From CAYNWT01 sp964485095 (GTDB taxonomy: Bacteria; Planctomycetota; Planctomycetia; Planctomycetales; Planctomycetaceae): 64,000 nt of DNA. How positions within the stretch are numbered: the first letter of the stretch is position 1; each line of letters starts with the position of its first letter. Position numbers and translations under genes: made by a program. Location: NCBI GenBank assembly GCA_964485095.1, contig CAZAIB010000005.1, positions 1-64,000 on the forward strand, written 5' to 3'. The notes under the pieces were generated by a model. That model had not been told where the DNA came from. It ran no database searches and was given only the letters and a program-made list of their open reading frames with translations. Positions 38,054 through 46,691 of the stretch are shown in pieces.

Positions 38054-38917
38054 TCATTTCGTTGCGGCAGCAGGCGACCTGAACAACAGCTGTAGTTCCC
38101 TGGCACTGAGTGCTTTGTTGAACACACTGACTTCGTCGATTCGGCCGCCGTAGTTGATGCCCAGCATGATGCCGACTTTCTTTGGATCCCAATCGTATTG
38201 CTGATCCCATTTCACTTTGGCTGCGGGCTTGCCATCGATGTACATCACGGCGTCGGCGGGTTTGCCGGTGTTGAACTTGTCCCAGGTGAATGTGACGTGA
38301 GTCCACTTTTGGTTTGAGAATGGCAGTTTGGTAATGGCCCCGAGTGGTCGTTTGCTGTCTGGGATGTCGTCGTACTTCAGGGCTTTCGGGTTCCAGTGTT
38401 TGTAGTTCGAGTACGCGCCAAGTCGGAACTGGCGTGGGTTGTCTTTGGTGAAGTCCAGGAAGAATGATGCGTCGTTCCATTTCTTGTCAGTGATCTGAAT
38501 CGGATCGACGAATCCGGGCGACAGGTCTTTGACCGGATCCAGCTTCATCCAAAACGAAAACGTACCGGAAAACGGTTCGCCCTTCTTTGGCATCGGGACG
38601 TTGCCTTCGCCTTTGAAGAACGGGAACGAGGGGCTCTTCTTCGTGAAGTGCAGGCAGCCACCGGTGCGACCACCGGTTTTGTCGTGCACGATTTCGGTTC
38701 CCTGCAAGCCGACGACCGGGTCTGTGAGTTCCGTGGATTTTGTCGTGTACAGCTTCTTGTCGCCCTTACCGAAATCCGCGTTCAGGTTTGAATCGAACGT
38801 CGCGTGAAGCAGCATCGCTTGTTGTAGCTCTGTCGGAATCGCAGCCGATTGAGTCTGCGCATGAACCGTGCAGGTGAGTGTTGAGGCGATAAGAGCAGCA
38901 ATAGAACCGAGACGCAT
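38054..38917 (-). CDS. Secreted LamG/concanavalin-like domain protein
   Basis: A perfect AGGAGG ribosome binding site six bases upstream fixes the start at MRLGSIAALIAS, and a signal peptide cleaved at VHAQ follows. The mature part is one LamG-type jelly roll: MLLHATFDSNLNADFGKGDK, GTFSFWMKLDP, WTHVTFTWDKFNTGKPADAVMYIDGK (as separate strands), and the C-terminal GRIDEVSVFNKALSARELQLLF, which is the typical closing signature. It probably binds glycans or surface components. The Uma2 gene follows 47 bases downstream. Confidence 0.87.
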   Translation of the reverse strand: MRLGSIAALIASTLTCTVHAQTQSAAIPTELQQAMLLHATFDSNLNADFGKGDKKLYTTKSTELTDPVVGLQGTEIVHDKTGGRTGGCLHFTKKSPSFPFFKGEGNVPMPKKGEPFSGTFSFWMKLDPVKDLSPGFVDPIQITDKKWNDASFFLDFTKDNPRQFRLGAYSNYKHWNPKALKYDDIPDSKRPLGAITKLPFSNQKWTHVTFTWDKFNTGKPADAVMYIDGKPAAKVKWDQQYDWDPKKVGIMLGINYGGRIDEVSVFNKALSARELQLLFRSPAAATK

Positions 38918-38984
38918 GACGAACCTCCTGAGTGTGGGCACAGTAAGTAGTAGATACTCAGCAACGCAAGTTGCAATGCGTCGG

Positions 38985-39075
38985 CAGGAGGCGAAGAAGA
39001 AAGTCCGCTACGACTTTGGCCCCGAATCGAAACGCAAAGAAGGGTGTCCCCAATGGAGCCATTCTGAGCGTGCCT
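38985..39075 (+). pseudogene. Decayed fragment of an esterase gene (homologous to 40043-40936)
   Basis: Translating this stretch gives KKKVRYDFGPESKRKEG, against KKEVRYDFGPDSKRKEG at the mature N-terminus of the intact esterase 1.1 kb away. One extra base then shifts the frame; in the next frame the match continues as GVPNGAI against GVPKGTI. The DNA agrees at about three quarters of positions over roughly 80 bases. Nothing homologous follows and no signal peptide precedes it. It is thus a frameshifted remnant of a second, diverged copy. Confidence 0.7.
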
Positions 39076-39114
39076 ATGACAATCCAGTTTGGTCTAAGAC
39101 TGGACCCGTCGATC

Positions 39115-39801
39115 TTAGCAGAGGCTCGCGCGGCGACGACGATTTCGGACGCCGCTGAAGACCAGAACGAACATGAGAATCGTGCTTGAGGGTTCTGGTA
39201 CCGAGGTGATATTGCGAATCTGCCAGGCTGTGATGTGGGCATTCCCAAAACCCTGGGCGTTTAAGATGAGGTTCAGATCGGTCCCGTCAGACGTGAATGT
39301 TCCAATTGCGAACTGGCCAAACGGGCTGCCGATTGTGTTGTCAGGGTTCGATTCTAAATCGACAAAACTGTTTGTTCCGGTTCCGTCGTCGTCGAACCGC
39401 ATCACTCGATCGCTGGTCCCCCCGGGACGCTGGTCCGTATAGAACACCTGGACCTCGTAGGTGTCCCCGAGCACAAAGTTACCAATATCCAGAACAACAT
39501 CGCCTGTTCCGCTTCCGAATGTGAACTCATCCAGCAGCGTGTCAAAGTCGGCATCGCCGGAAGTGCCTCCCCCGAGAACGCCGGCGAAGGTATTGCCTAG
39601 CACGCTACTGGAAGCGAATGTGACACCGTTGGCGGTGACAGTGGAGTTGCCTCCGTTGAACGCAGACTCCAGTGTGCCGTTAGTGCTAATGTTGGTTACG
39701 TCGGTAGTGTCGGTTGGGCCGGTCCACAGGATAAGATCGGCTCTGCACTGGGCTCCCAGCAGCAGCACGAAGATGCACATGGATTTGGGGAATGTCTTCA
39801 T
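39115..39801 (-). CDS. PEP-CTERM sorting-domain secreted protein
   Basis: The start is set at MKTFPKSMCIFVLLLGAQC-RAD, giving a signal peptide; a longer N-terminus is open. The mature body is Gly/Thr/Asp-rich and beta-like. The C-terminus has the exosortase sorting signal: SVPEPSST, a hydrophobic helix ILMFVLVFSGV, and the basic cluster RNRRRR. The protein would be exported and processed by an exosortase, which is not encoded here. It is divergent from the esterase gene and convergent with the pseudogene fragment. Confidence 0.88.
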   Translation of the reverse strand: MKTFPKSMCIFVLLLGAQCRADLILWTGPTDTTDVTNISTNGTLESAFNGGNSTVTANGVTFASSSVLGNTFAGVLGGGTSGDADFDTLLDEFTFGSGTGDVVLDIGNFVLGDTYEVQVFYTDQRPGGTSDRVMRFDDDGTGTNSFVDLESNPDNTIGSPFGQFAIGTFTSDGTDLNLILNAQGFGNAHITAWQIRNITSVPEPSSTILMFVLVFSGVRNRRRRASLC

Positions 39802-40042
39802 AAAGCAATCGACGTGCCTGATGAGTCGAGCGAGGCCCATTGTCATGTATCTGCACTTAAGCACACCCCACTTAAGGGCTCTGAATGGGGCTGCTCTATT
39901 CGGTGCTATCGGGACCGGGTGACGTCGGCTTGTGCCGGTACCAGGGCCAATCGCCAAGCCGGCGCGTGCGGTTCGCAACAATTGCAAAGCGTGGTCAGCG
40001 GGCGAATAATCTGTGGCAAAACTGTCAGGAAGGGTGCACTTA

Positions 40043-40936
40043 ATGAATCTGCGATATGTTGGCTTGGCTGTCTTGTTGTCTGTTTCGGTGGTGGTAGCGC
40101 AGGACAAGAAGGAAGTTCGGTATGACTTCGGTCCCGATTCCAAGCGCAAGGAAGGTGTTCCCAAAGGAACCATTACTCAGCATGAATGGACCAGTACTTC
40201 GGCGTTCGCCGGAACGAAGCGGCGGTATTCGGTTTACGTGCCGAAGCAGTACGATGGTTCCAAATCCGCGGCGCTGATGGTGTTTCAGGATGGGCACGCT
40301 TACGGAACTGAGAAGGGTGACTTTCGTGTTCCGATTGTGTTCGACAATTTGATTCACGCTGGCGACATGCCGGTCACGATTGGTGTGTTTATCGACCCAG
40401 GGCACAAAGGCGAACTGTCAGAAAAACGCGGTTGGCGACCGCGGCCGTCGAACCGTTCGTTTGAATACGATTCGCTATCGCCCGCGTATTCTGAGTTGCT
40501 GTTGAAAGAAATTCTGCCGGAGGTTGAGAAGACCTATAAGCTGTCGAAGGATCCGGAGATGCGTGGCATTTGTGGAATCAGCAGCGGCGGCATTTGTGCG
40601 TTCACTGTGGCGTGGGAACGTCCGGATCAGTTTCGCAAAGTGCTGAGTCATGTTGGCAGCTTCACAAATATTCGCGGCGGCCATGTTTATCCGGCGTTGA
40701 TTCGGAAGCGCAAGGACGTGTTGCCCATCCGAGTGTTCTTGCAGGACGGCAGCAACGATTTGGACAACGAACACGGCAACTGGCCGCTTTCGAACCAGCA
40801 AATGGCAAAGGCGCTGGAGTTCAGGAAGTACGACTACAAGTTTGTGTACGGTGACGGTGGTCACAATGGGAACCACGGTGGGGCGATTCTGCCCGAGTCG
40901 CTGCGTTGGCTGTGGCGCGATTGGAAGTCGGATTAG
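40043..40936 (+). CDS. Secreted alpha/beta-hydrolase esterase (enterochelin-esterase/esterase D-like)
   Basis: The start is set at MNLRYVGLAVLLS, with AGGAAGG eight bases upstream and a signal peptide ending at VVAQ. A short linker with VRYDFGPDSKRKEGVPKG precedes the hydrolase. The nucleophile elbow is GICGISSGG (GxSxG), and the strand-helix order with YSVYVPKQYDG, ALMVFQDGHAYG and LPIRVFLQDGSNDLDNEHG matches Fes/esterase-D-type enzymes. The likely catalytic His is near GDGGHNGNHGG. Carbohydrate or siderophore ester hydrolysis are both possible. A decayed copy of its 5' part lies on the far side of the PEP-CTERM gene. Confidence 0.87.
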   Translation: MNLRYVGLAVLLSVSVVVAQDKKEVRYDFGPDSKRKEGVPKGTITQHEWTSTSAFAGTKRRYSVYVPKQYDGSKSAALMVFQDGHAYGTEKGDFRVPIVFDNLIHAGDMPVTIGVFIDPGHKGELSEKRGWRPRPSNRSFEYDSLSPAYSELLLKEILPEVEKTYKLSKDPEMRGICGISSGGICAFTVAWERPDQFRKVLSHVGSFTNIRGGHVYPALIRKRKDVLPIRVFLQDGSNDLDNEHGNWPLSNQQMAKALEFRKYDYKFVYGDGGHNGNHGGAILPESLRWLWRDWKSD

Positions 40937-41081
40937 GTTGGGCCGTTTGGCGGTCGCGGGACTGTTTGAGTCCGGACGGTGCGGTCCGAATACAAAGCAT
41001 TCGGCGACTGTGGTACTCGACGCTGCCCGGCGCGCGGTCTATCATCCCGCGTTCAACTTTTGAACTCGGAACGAGACGCAA

Positions 41082-42128
41082 ATGGGTATCGGGGAAATCG
41101 CAGGTCTGTCGACCGCGATGCTGTGGGCTTTTTCCAGCCTGCTGTACGCCGAGACCAAACTCACCGCGTGGGGAATGAACTTCTCCAAGATGGCAATCGC
41201 GGTTGTGATTCTGTTTGTGCAGGTTGTGGTTCTGGCGGCCTGGAACGGGGTTCCGGTTTTCAACGCATCACCCACAGCCTGGATGTGGTTGGGGATCAGC
41301 GGGTTGGTTGGTCTGACCATTGGTGACACGTGCTACTTTCGCAGCCTGCAGATCATGGGGGCGAGGCGGTGCTTGATTGTCACCACGACCGCGCCCGTGT
41401 TTGCGGCGATACTTGGTTGGTTGTGGCTTGGCGAAGTGCTGATCTGGTTGACCGTGCTGGGAATCACGTTGACGTTGGCGGGTATCATGTGGGTGATTCT
41501 GGACGGCGATGGGAAAGACGAGGAACCCGGACACTATCCGGGGACTCAGCGTGTTGGGATTCTGTATGGCGTTGCCGCGTCTCTTTGTCAGGCAGTAGGT
41601 CTGGCGACTTCTAAGGTGGGAATGGAAGCTATCGGCCCGTTGGAAGGCACGTTGATCCGGATGTTCCTTGGTGGAGTGTTCGCCTTGTTGGTTGTTGCAG
41701 GCAAGAAACAGTTAGCGACGACTGTTTCACAGGTCGCGAAGCCGGATGTTCTCAGAAAACTCTTGCCGGCTGTTCTGTGCGGCACCTGGCTGGGTGTGTG
41801 GTTCAGTCAAATCGCTGCAAAGGAAACCGAAGTTGGTATCGCGCAGACGTTGTTCGCAACATGCCCGCTGTTTGCCATTCCGATGGTTCGCATGAAGTAT
41901 GGAACCAAAATTACGACGGCGGCCGTGGTCGGTTCAGTCGTGGCTGTGATTGGCATCTGCCTGATTGTCTTGCCCGATCGAACAGATCCATCGAAGCAGA
42001 AAGATGCCGAGCCAGCAGCCAATCAGGTACGCTGGGAAGTCCCACCAGCTAAACGAATTGCCGAGCACCAATCGGCCGGGCAGGGTGCTGCGGATGGCCC
42101 GCAACCAGGCGGGTTTCCACAACTGTGA
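41082..42128 (+). CDS. EamA/DMT-family membrane transporter
   Basis: The 348-residue protein has ten predicted membrane helices in two repeated EamA halves, each with the typical end helix (TVLGITLTLAGIMWVIL for the first, GSVVAVIGICLIVLP for the second). DMT transporters export or import metabolites; the substrate is unknown. The last transmembrane helix ends near residue 305, and the following 40 residues are polar (SKQKDAEPAANQ). That tail is encoded on the strand opposite to the 3' part of the convergent DUF2809 gene, so 195 bases are shared. Confidence 0.88.
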   Translation: MGIGEIAGLSTAMLWAFSSLLYAETKLTAWGMNFSKMAIAVVILFVQVVVLAAWNGVPVFNASPTAWMWLGISGLVGLTIGDTCYFRSLQIMGARRCLIVTTTAPVFAAILGWLWLGEVLIWLTVLGITLTLAGIMWVILDGDGKDEEPGHYPGTQRVGILYGVAASLCQAVGLATSKVGMEAIGPLEGTLIRMFLGGVFALLVVAGKKQLATTVSQVAKPDVLRKLLPAVLCGTWLGVWFSQIAAKETEVGIAQTLFATCPLFAIPMVRMKYGTKITTAAVVGSVVAVIGICLIVLPDRTDPSKQKDAEPAANQVRWEVPPAKRIAEHQSAGQGAADGPQPGGFPQL

Positions 42129-42467
42129 GAACTCAACCAGGCAGGTTCCAACGAACACCGCCAACGCGATGCGGTTGATGGCCGAACGGCGTGGAACCAG
42201 CACGAATGCGATCAACATGAACAGCAGTTCGTAAGCGACGCTGGCTGGTCCCCAGTTGTTAACCCAATCGCGACCGGGGCCGGGGTAATACTTGCAGCCC
42301 AGACCAATCGCGATCACCAATGGGATGCAAACGACTGCCGCTATGCGTGCTTTGTTGTTTTGACGTTGGTTTGTGATTGTTGTCCCGTTGCCCGGCTTCG
42401 CGGATTTCGGCCATCTGGCCGTAGTGACAGAGCGTTGGCGGGATGCGTTCGGCTGGAACGCCGACAT
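41934..42467 (-). CDS. DUF2809 family membrane protein
   Basis: The 177-residue frame contains the DUF2809 membrane domain: IAAVVCIPLVIAIGLGCKYY, VAYELLFMLIAFVLV, LAVFVGTCLVEFSQLW, LVLGNSFSWWDFPAYLIGCWLGI. The segment VEFSQLW plus GNSFSWWDFPAYLIG is close to the family consensus. The N-terminal 45 residues before the first helix are not conserved, so the true start may lie downstream at a non-ATG codon. Its 3' end overlaps the EamA gene tail to tail by 195 bases. Function is unknown. Confidence 0.8.
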   Translation of the reverse strand: MSAFQPNASRQRSVTTARWPKSAKPGNGTTITNQRQNNKARIAAVVCIPLVIAIGLGCKYYPGPGRDWVNNWGPASVAYELLFMLIAFVLVPRRSAINRIALAVFVGTCLVEFSQLWKPAWLRAIRSTLPGRLVLGNSFSWWDFPAYLIGCWLGIFLLRWICSIGQDNQADANHSHD

Positions 42468-42514
42468 CCGCGTTCGTTCGTTGGCGCGCCGTTTTGGTGA
42501 TCAGTTGAGTGTAT

Positions 42515-42557
42515 AAAAAATGCCGGCTATCCATACGGGAGAGTTTGGATAGCCGGC
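42515..42557 (-). terminator. Rho-independent terminator of the first YHS-like gene
   Basis: A perfect 12-bp stem (GCCGGCTATCCA with TGGATAGCCGGC) encloses a 12-base loop. On the minus strand it is followed by ATTTTTTATAC. It lies about 70 bases downstream of the stop codon at 42625. Confidence 0.88.
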
Positions 42558-42624
42558 GTGCCGTGGGTCGGCTTGAATCGTTGGCTTTGCGAGGGTCAGT
42601 GTTCTCGCGACGCCAGGTTGTGTG

Positions 42625-44244
42625 CTACCTGCGAAGCCGACTTGCGTAGACTTCGGGGTCGGCGTCGAACGCTTCCATCGAAGCCGCGGTTGAAAACAGG
42701 TACAGATGGTCCTGATACCATCGGCAGAAGTCGAGGCGTCCTGAACGCCGTTCGTTGGAATGAACCAACAACACGACATCCATTCCGTTGGCCATTGGTG
42801 CGTAGCGTTCCGGGTTCTCCATGAACCGCAGTCGGGCATGTGGAGTTGAGAAGTAGTAGGTTCGGTCACCGTGGATCGCAAACAGCTGCGGTTGTGAATC
42901 CAGCAGCACTCGGTTGTCTCTCAGGCCGACAGGGCAGAACCCTTTGAATCCGCTAAGTTCGCCGCGGGCTGCAATCAGAGCTTTGCGTTGTTGCCGCGAC
43001 ATCCTGAGTGCTGCCGTGACGTTTGCAGGCAGGCCTGGCACCAGAGCGGGGTTTTGGGTTTGCGGTTGAGTGCGGACGGCCGGTTGTCGCGGGATTTCTC
43101 GACGGCTGGACACGGCGCGGGCTGGGACGGTGTTTCGGAATGTTGGCCGAGGCTCTGGTTCGTACCTTTGTTGTGGCGTTGGCTGTGAATATGTCGGCGC
43201 GGGCACTGAAAGGTCCAGAGGATTGGGGCCGCCGGTCGTGTTTGTACGGGACTGGAAGTTGTTGGGCGCCGGCAGGGTGGGGGCTTGATCGAATTGATCA
43301 AGTTGCCACGACGACGGCGATCGTGGCTGTGGCTGTCGTGGTTCGTACCGCTGACGTTGTTCAGGCTGTGGATATTGCGGGCGTTCGTACTGTGACTCAG
43401 ACTGTTGCCACTGCTGACGCTGAGGCTCGAACCGCTGGGGCTCAAACCCTCGGGATTCTGGCTGTTGGTATTCCTGTTGCCCGTAGTCAGGCTGGTTGGG
43501 CGTTGTCAGGTCCCAGTCGAAGTTGTCTGGCATCCAGTCAGAAGTCTGCATCTGTCGGTTTTCAGTCCAATAGATTGGTTTGAGTCCGCGTCGGAACCTA
43601 CCAATCGGGCGAGCTGGTTTTGGAGTCGGGTACTCTGCTGGTTCCGTTTTCTTCAGATCAGTCGGCTGGGGTGTATACGACCTCATGTGCCCCGACCAGC
43701 TTCTCGCCTGCGACGTCGCGGCCGGCGGCTGTTGTGCCTGCCAGCGAGCTCGATCTCTTAGACGTTGTTCGGCGGACACTGTTTGCAGTTGGGCATCGCG
43801 GGTCGCCTGAATAGGGATCGCTGATCCAGGAGTTGCCGCAAGCAGGCCGGGCTGGACTGGTTGGGATGCAGCTGGACTTGAGGCTGTGATTGGTTCAATT
43901 TCATCCAGGCGCAACGGGTCGGTATCGGCGAATTCCATTTGGTCGGTGAAGGGGTTCTGAATTCCGAACTGCTCGGCTGTTGGTCCAGCCTGTGTCGGTG
44001 CGGCCGTGGGCACAGCGGCTTGTTTTGTGAACAGGTCGTCAAAGCGGTGCACCAGATTCTTGCTGGCTTTGCGTACCGGCCGCTTTGCTGCTGTTGTTTC
44101 CTGCGGGGCCTGCCGTTTCGTTCGAGACGAGATGGGGCCGCGAGCGCGGATGGGTCGGCGAGTCGAATTGAATTCCTGACCAACAACGACTGTCAGGCCT
44201 CCAAGAAGCATCAGTCCGGCGAGGCAGTACTTTGTGATTCGCAT
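42625..44244 (-). CDS. Secreted disordered protein with C-terminal tandem YHS-like domains (paralogue 1)
   Basis: The 539-residue protein has a signal peptide (ITKYCLAGLMLLGGLTVVVGQ) and a region rich in Gln, Pro, Arg and Ser up to about residue 420, without predicted fold. The C-terminal 120 residues hold two YHS-like units: GFCPVGLRDNRVLL with TYYFSTPHARLRFMENPERY, and then GRLDFCRWYQDHLYLFSTAASMEAFDADPEVY. The motif (polar-Cys-Pro, aromatic-Phe-Ser, Phe-x-x-x-Pro-x-x-Tyr) resembles metal-associated YHS domains, but only one Cys per unit remains. The next gene upstream is a paralogue. Confidence 0.75.
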   Translation of the reverse strand: MRITKYCLAGLMLLGGLTVVVGQEFNSTRRPIRARGPISSRTKRQAPQETTAAKRPVRKASKNLVHRFDDLFTKQAAVPTAAPTQAGPTAEQFGIQNPFTDQMEFADTDPLRLDEIEPITASSPAASQPVQPGLLAATPGSAIPIQATRDAQLQTVSAEQRLRDRARWQAQQPPAATSQARSWSGHMRSYTPQPTDLKKTEPAEYPTPKPARPIGRFRRGLKPIYWTENRQMQTSDWMPDNFDWDLTTPNQPDYGQQEYQQPESRGFEPQRFEPQRQQWQQSESQYERPQYPQPEQRQRYEPRQPQPRSPSSWQLDQFDQAPTLPAPNNFQSRTNTTGGPNPLDLSVPAPTYSQPTPQQRYEPEPRPTFRNTVPARAVSSRREIPRQPAVRTQPQTQNPALVPGLPANVTAALRMSRQQRKALIAARGELSGFKGFCPVGLRDNRVLLDSQPQLFAIHGDRTYYFSTPHARLRFMENPERYAPMANGMDVVLLVHSNERRSGRLDFCRWYQDHLYLFSTAASMEAFDADPEVYASRLRR

Positions 44245-44271
44245 GTCGATACGTCCGCAGTAATCCTGGAA

Positions 44272-44311
44272 GAAAAAGGCCGGCCACCCTGAGGAGAGGA
44301 AGTGGCCGGCC
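44272..44311 (-). terminator. Rho-independent terminator of the second YHS-like gene
   Basis: A perfect 10-bp stem (GGCCGGCCAC with GTGGCCGGCC) encloses a 14-base loop, and on the minus strand it is followed by TTTTTCT. It lies about 100 bases downstream of the stop at 44410 and about 30 bases upstream of the start of the first paralogue, which would therefore need its own promoter or readthrough. Confidence 0.88.
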
Positions 44312-44409
44312 AGCCGTGGGTCGGCCCAGCTTGTTGTGCTATTGCACGTTTCGTTTCATGACCAACAGAACCGGCCGGTTCCACTGGCGTCTGATTGTTT
44401 TCGCAACTG

Positions 44410-46632
44410 TCAGCGGACGTACATCGATGGGTTCGCTTTGAACGCCTGGAGTGCTTTGGCTGACGTGAAGAGGAATAGTCGGTTCTGGTACCAGGCGGCG
44501 AAGTCCAGCTTGCCCTGAAGTTCTTCGCCGGTGTGAGTCATTAGAACCACGTCCCGACCTTCGGCTGCCGGGACATAGCGGCGTGGGTTGGCCACAAACT
44601 TTGCCAACGCCGCTGCCGACGAGAAGTAGTAGGTCCGGCTGCCATAGCTCGAATAGAACTCAAGGCTGGAGTCCGTCAGCTGTCGGTTGTCGCGGAGCTG
44701 CACGGGGCAGAACCCTTTCATGCCGACAAGGTTTGGACGCGACGCAATCAACTGTTGTCGTTGAATCTGTCGGTTGATTGGAGGCGCGGCCGCTGTTCGT
44801 CGAGTTCGAACCGCTGGTTTGGCTGGGACTGGTCCTGGCGTTTTGGCGACAGCAGGCCGTTCTGTTCGACGCGTGGCTGGTCGGACTTCAAGCTGTCTGT
44901 GTTGGTCAACCCGAGCCGCTTGCGTTTGGTCGACGGATGGAGCGAACCGGGATGCTGGCATTTCAGGTGGCGGCGTATGTTGGAGCTGCTGATGTGGCAG
45001 TCCGGCAGGAACCTGAACCACTGGCTGCGGCACGGGTTGTGGTACGCGGCGAATGGGGTGCAGCGGGATAGGTGCGTTTTGTGCAGAGATGACCGGAGCT
45101 TTGAATTCGGTGTCTGATGCAACCGGCATCGCTGACTGGCCAGATTGCCGTGGAGCCAGAAACTGGCCGGCTGCCGGGACAAGCTGCTGTGTTGGTTCGC
45201 GACGTTCAGGGTTGTCTTTGAATGGGTTATCAAGATCCCCGTGAACGATCGCACCGACGACGGGTGCCTGGTGAGCGATTGATTTGTATTGCGGAGCCGC
45301 CGCAGCCGGAGTTCGCTGCGCGATTGGCCGACTTACTGGCTGTGGACGACCTGCTGAACCTACTGGCCGAATTGTCGGCAGTTGGGAAGTTGCTGGGTTG
45401 TTTTGCACGGTCGCCTGACCTGGCTGGGGTTGCGTTTGCGGTTGAGGCACCGGACGCATGTAGACAGGTCGTTGCACGACAGTTTGTTGGGCCGTTGGTG
45501 TGGCCGCTCGTGTCTGAGAGACATTCCGAGTGTTTTGCGGAGCATTGGGCGTTCGTGCTCGCCATTGTTTGGCTGGTTGAACTGGTTCCTGCGTCTGAAC
45601 GACAGGATAAACGGGTTCAACTAGTTCGGCTGGTTCCGCCACATCTGGTCGCGCTGGCAACTCACGAGCGGGTTTTTCCACTTCCGGCATGGCAACGACG
45701 GTTTCGACTGGTTCTGGTGTTTCCACAGCAGGTTCCGGTGCGGTCGTTGGTTCGTTGTCAGCGACGACAGGATGGCTTACCTCTTTTTCGTCCTGCGTTG
45801 ACGACTGGACTGGTTCCGGAGCCTCTGCAACCGTGACAGGTTCGGGGACCTCGACAGGTGCCTTAACCTCGGCAGGTTCGGTGTCGGCAATCTGGACCTC
45901 TGGTTCGGTCACGATGACAGTGTCTGGCGAGGCCAGTGGGGGTGTTGCCAGTTCTGTGGTCGCAGGCATTGGTGCTCTAAGCGGCATTGGTTCGACGGGC
46001 TCTTCAATGGGATCGTTGTCAACGAAGAGCGTTTCGAGTTCTGGCAGAGGTACAGGACCCGAAGCGATGGGCTGGTACACGTCCGACGCGTCTGTGTGGA
46101 ATGGATTTTGAACCCAAGGCGCGGTGCGTTCGACTTTTGTAATCGGTTGTGAAAGCCTGTTCTTCAGGATCTGTTCGAGTGTCAGACCCGACCGCCGGCG
46201 TTTCGGAGTGATTGAAATTCCGGGTCGTGCGACGGAAGCCGAGCCGCCTGTGATGACCGGCGCGGGGCGGGTGGGTAGAGTTCCTCGCCGTCGTGTTGTG
46301 GTTGTTCGCCGCGCCGGTTGCGGTGATTCTGGTACCTGTCGAGTGATTCGCGGCACCCCTTGGTTTGGCAACGGACGCATTGGCGTTGCTCTGGGGGGCT
46401 GGATCGAACGCGGGCTTGTCGCCGGATCGAACTGGGGCTGTCGCTGGTAGTTGCGGACGCGTTCCGATTCTTTCATCAACAAACGTGGGTTCGGAATGGA
46501 TTCCAGGCCCAGCATCCGCCCAAAAAATCCAGGTTTCAGCGTTGCTGGTTCGCGGTGCTGCTGTTGGCTGTTAGCAACGGCACAGAACCCAACAATTGAG
46601 CACATGCAGGTAAAGACAATTGTGCGACGCAT
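44410..46632 (-). CDS. Secreted disordered protein with C-terminal tandem YHS-like domains (paralogue 2)
   Basis: The 740-residue protein has a signal peptide (CMCSIVGFCAVANSQQ) and GAGAGG upstream of the ATG. About 600 residues are Pro/Gln/Val/Thr-rich and repetitive, with many EPVE and QPV steps, and lack a visible fold. The C-terminus repeats the paralogue's two YHS-like units: GMKGFCPVQLRDNRQL with YYFSSAAALAKFVANPRRYVP, and GKLDFAAWYQNRLFLFTSAKALQAFKANPSMY. The conserved termini with a divergent linker argue for duplication. An inverted repeat lies in its 5' leader. Confidence 0.75.
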   Translation of the reverse strand: MRRTIVFTCMCSIVGFCAVANSQQQHREPATLKPGFFGRMLGLESIPNPRLLMKESERVRNYQRQPQFDPATSPRSIQPPRATPMRPLPNQGVPRITRQVPESPQPARRTTTTRRRGTLPTRPAPVITGGSASVARPGISITPKRRRSGLTLEQILKNRLSQPITKVERTAPWVQNPFHTDASDVYQPIASGPVPLPELETLFVDNDPIEEPVEPMPLRAPMPATTELATPPLASPDTVIVTEPEVQIADTEPAEVKAPVEVPEPVTVAEAPEPVQSSTQDEKEVSHPVVADNEPTTAPEPAVETPEPVETVVAMPEVEKPARELPARPDVAEPAELVEPVYPVVQTQEPVQPAKQWRARTPNAPQNTRNVSQTRAATPTAQQTVVQRPVYMRPVPQPQTQPQPGQATVQNNPATSQLPTIRPVGSAGRPQPVSRPIAQRTPAAAAPQYKSIAHQAPVVGAIVHGDLDNPFKDNPERREPTQQLVPAAGQFLAPRQSGQSAMPVASDTEFKAPVISAQNAPIPLHPIRRVPQPVPQPVVQVPAGLPHQQLQHTPPPEMPASRFAPSVDQTQAARVDQHRQLEVRPATRRTERPAVAKTPGPVPAKPAVRTRRTAAAPPINRQIQRQQLIASRPNLVGMKGFCPVQLRDNRQLTDSSLEFYSSYGSRTYYFSSAAALAKFVANPRRYVPAAEGRDVVLMTHTGEELQGKLDFAAWYQNRLFLFTSAKALQAFKANPSMYVR

Positions 46633-46648
46633 GATCCGCCTCTCTCAG

Positions 46649-46691
46649 GCACTTCGCTTAGCTTCCTAAGCCCGCTGCGAATGCGAAGTGC
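46649..46691 (-). repeat. Inverted repeat in the 5' leader of the second YHS-like gene
   Basis: Perfect 9-base arms (GCACTTCGC and GCGAAGTGC) are separated by 25 bases that themselves contain CTTAG and CTAAG. The structure ends 17 bases before the ATG on the minus strand, so it may influence translation or be an operator. No T-run follows. Confidence 0.45.

Noticed and set aside
43023..43583. Plus-strand frame with Val/Ala/Gly-rich repeats
   Set aside because: It is the mirror of the Pro/Gln-rich region of the first YHS-like gene. Its repetitive look comes from that low complexity.
45222..46111. Plus-strand frames rich in Leu/Val or Ser/Gly/Thr
   Set aside because: They mirror the Pro/Glu/Val repeats of the second YHS-like gene; no start signals or domains.
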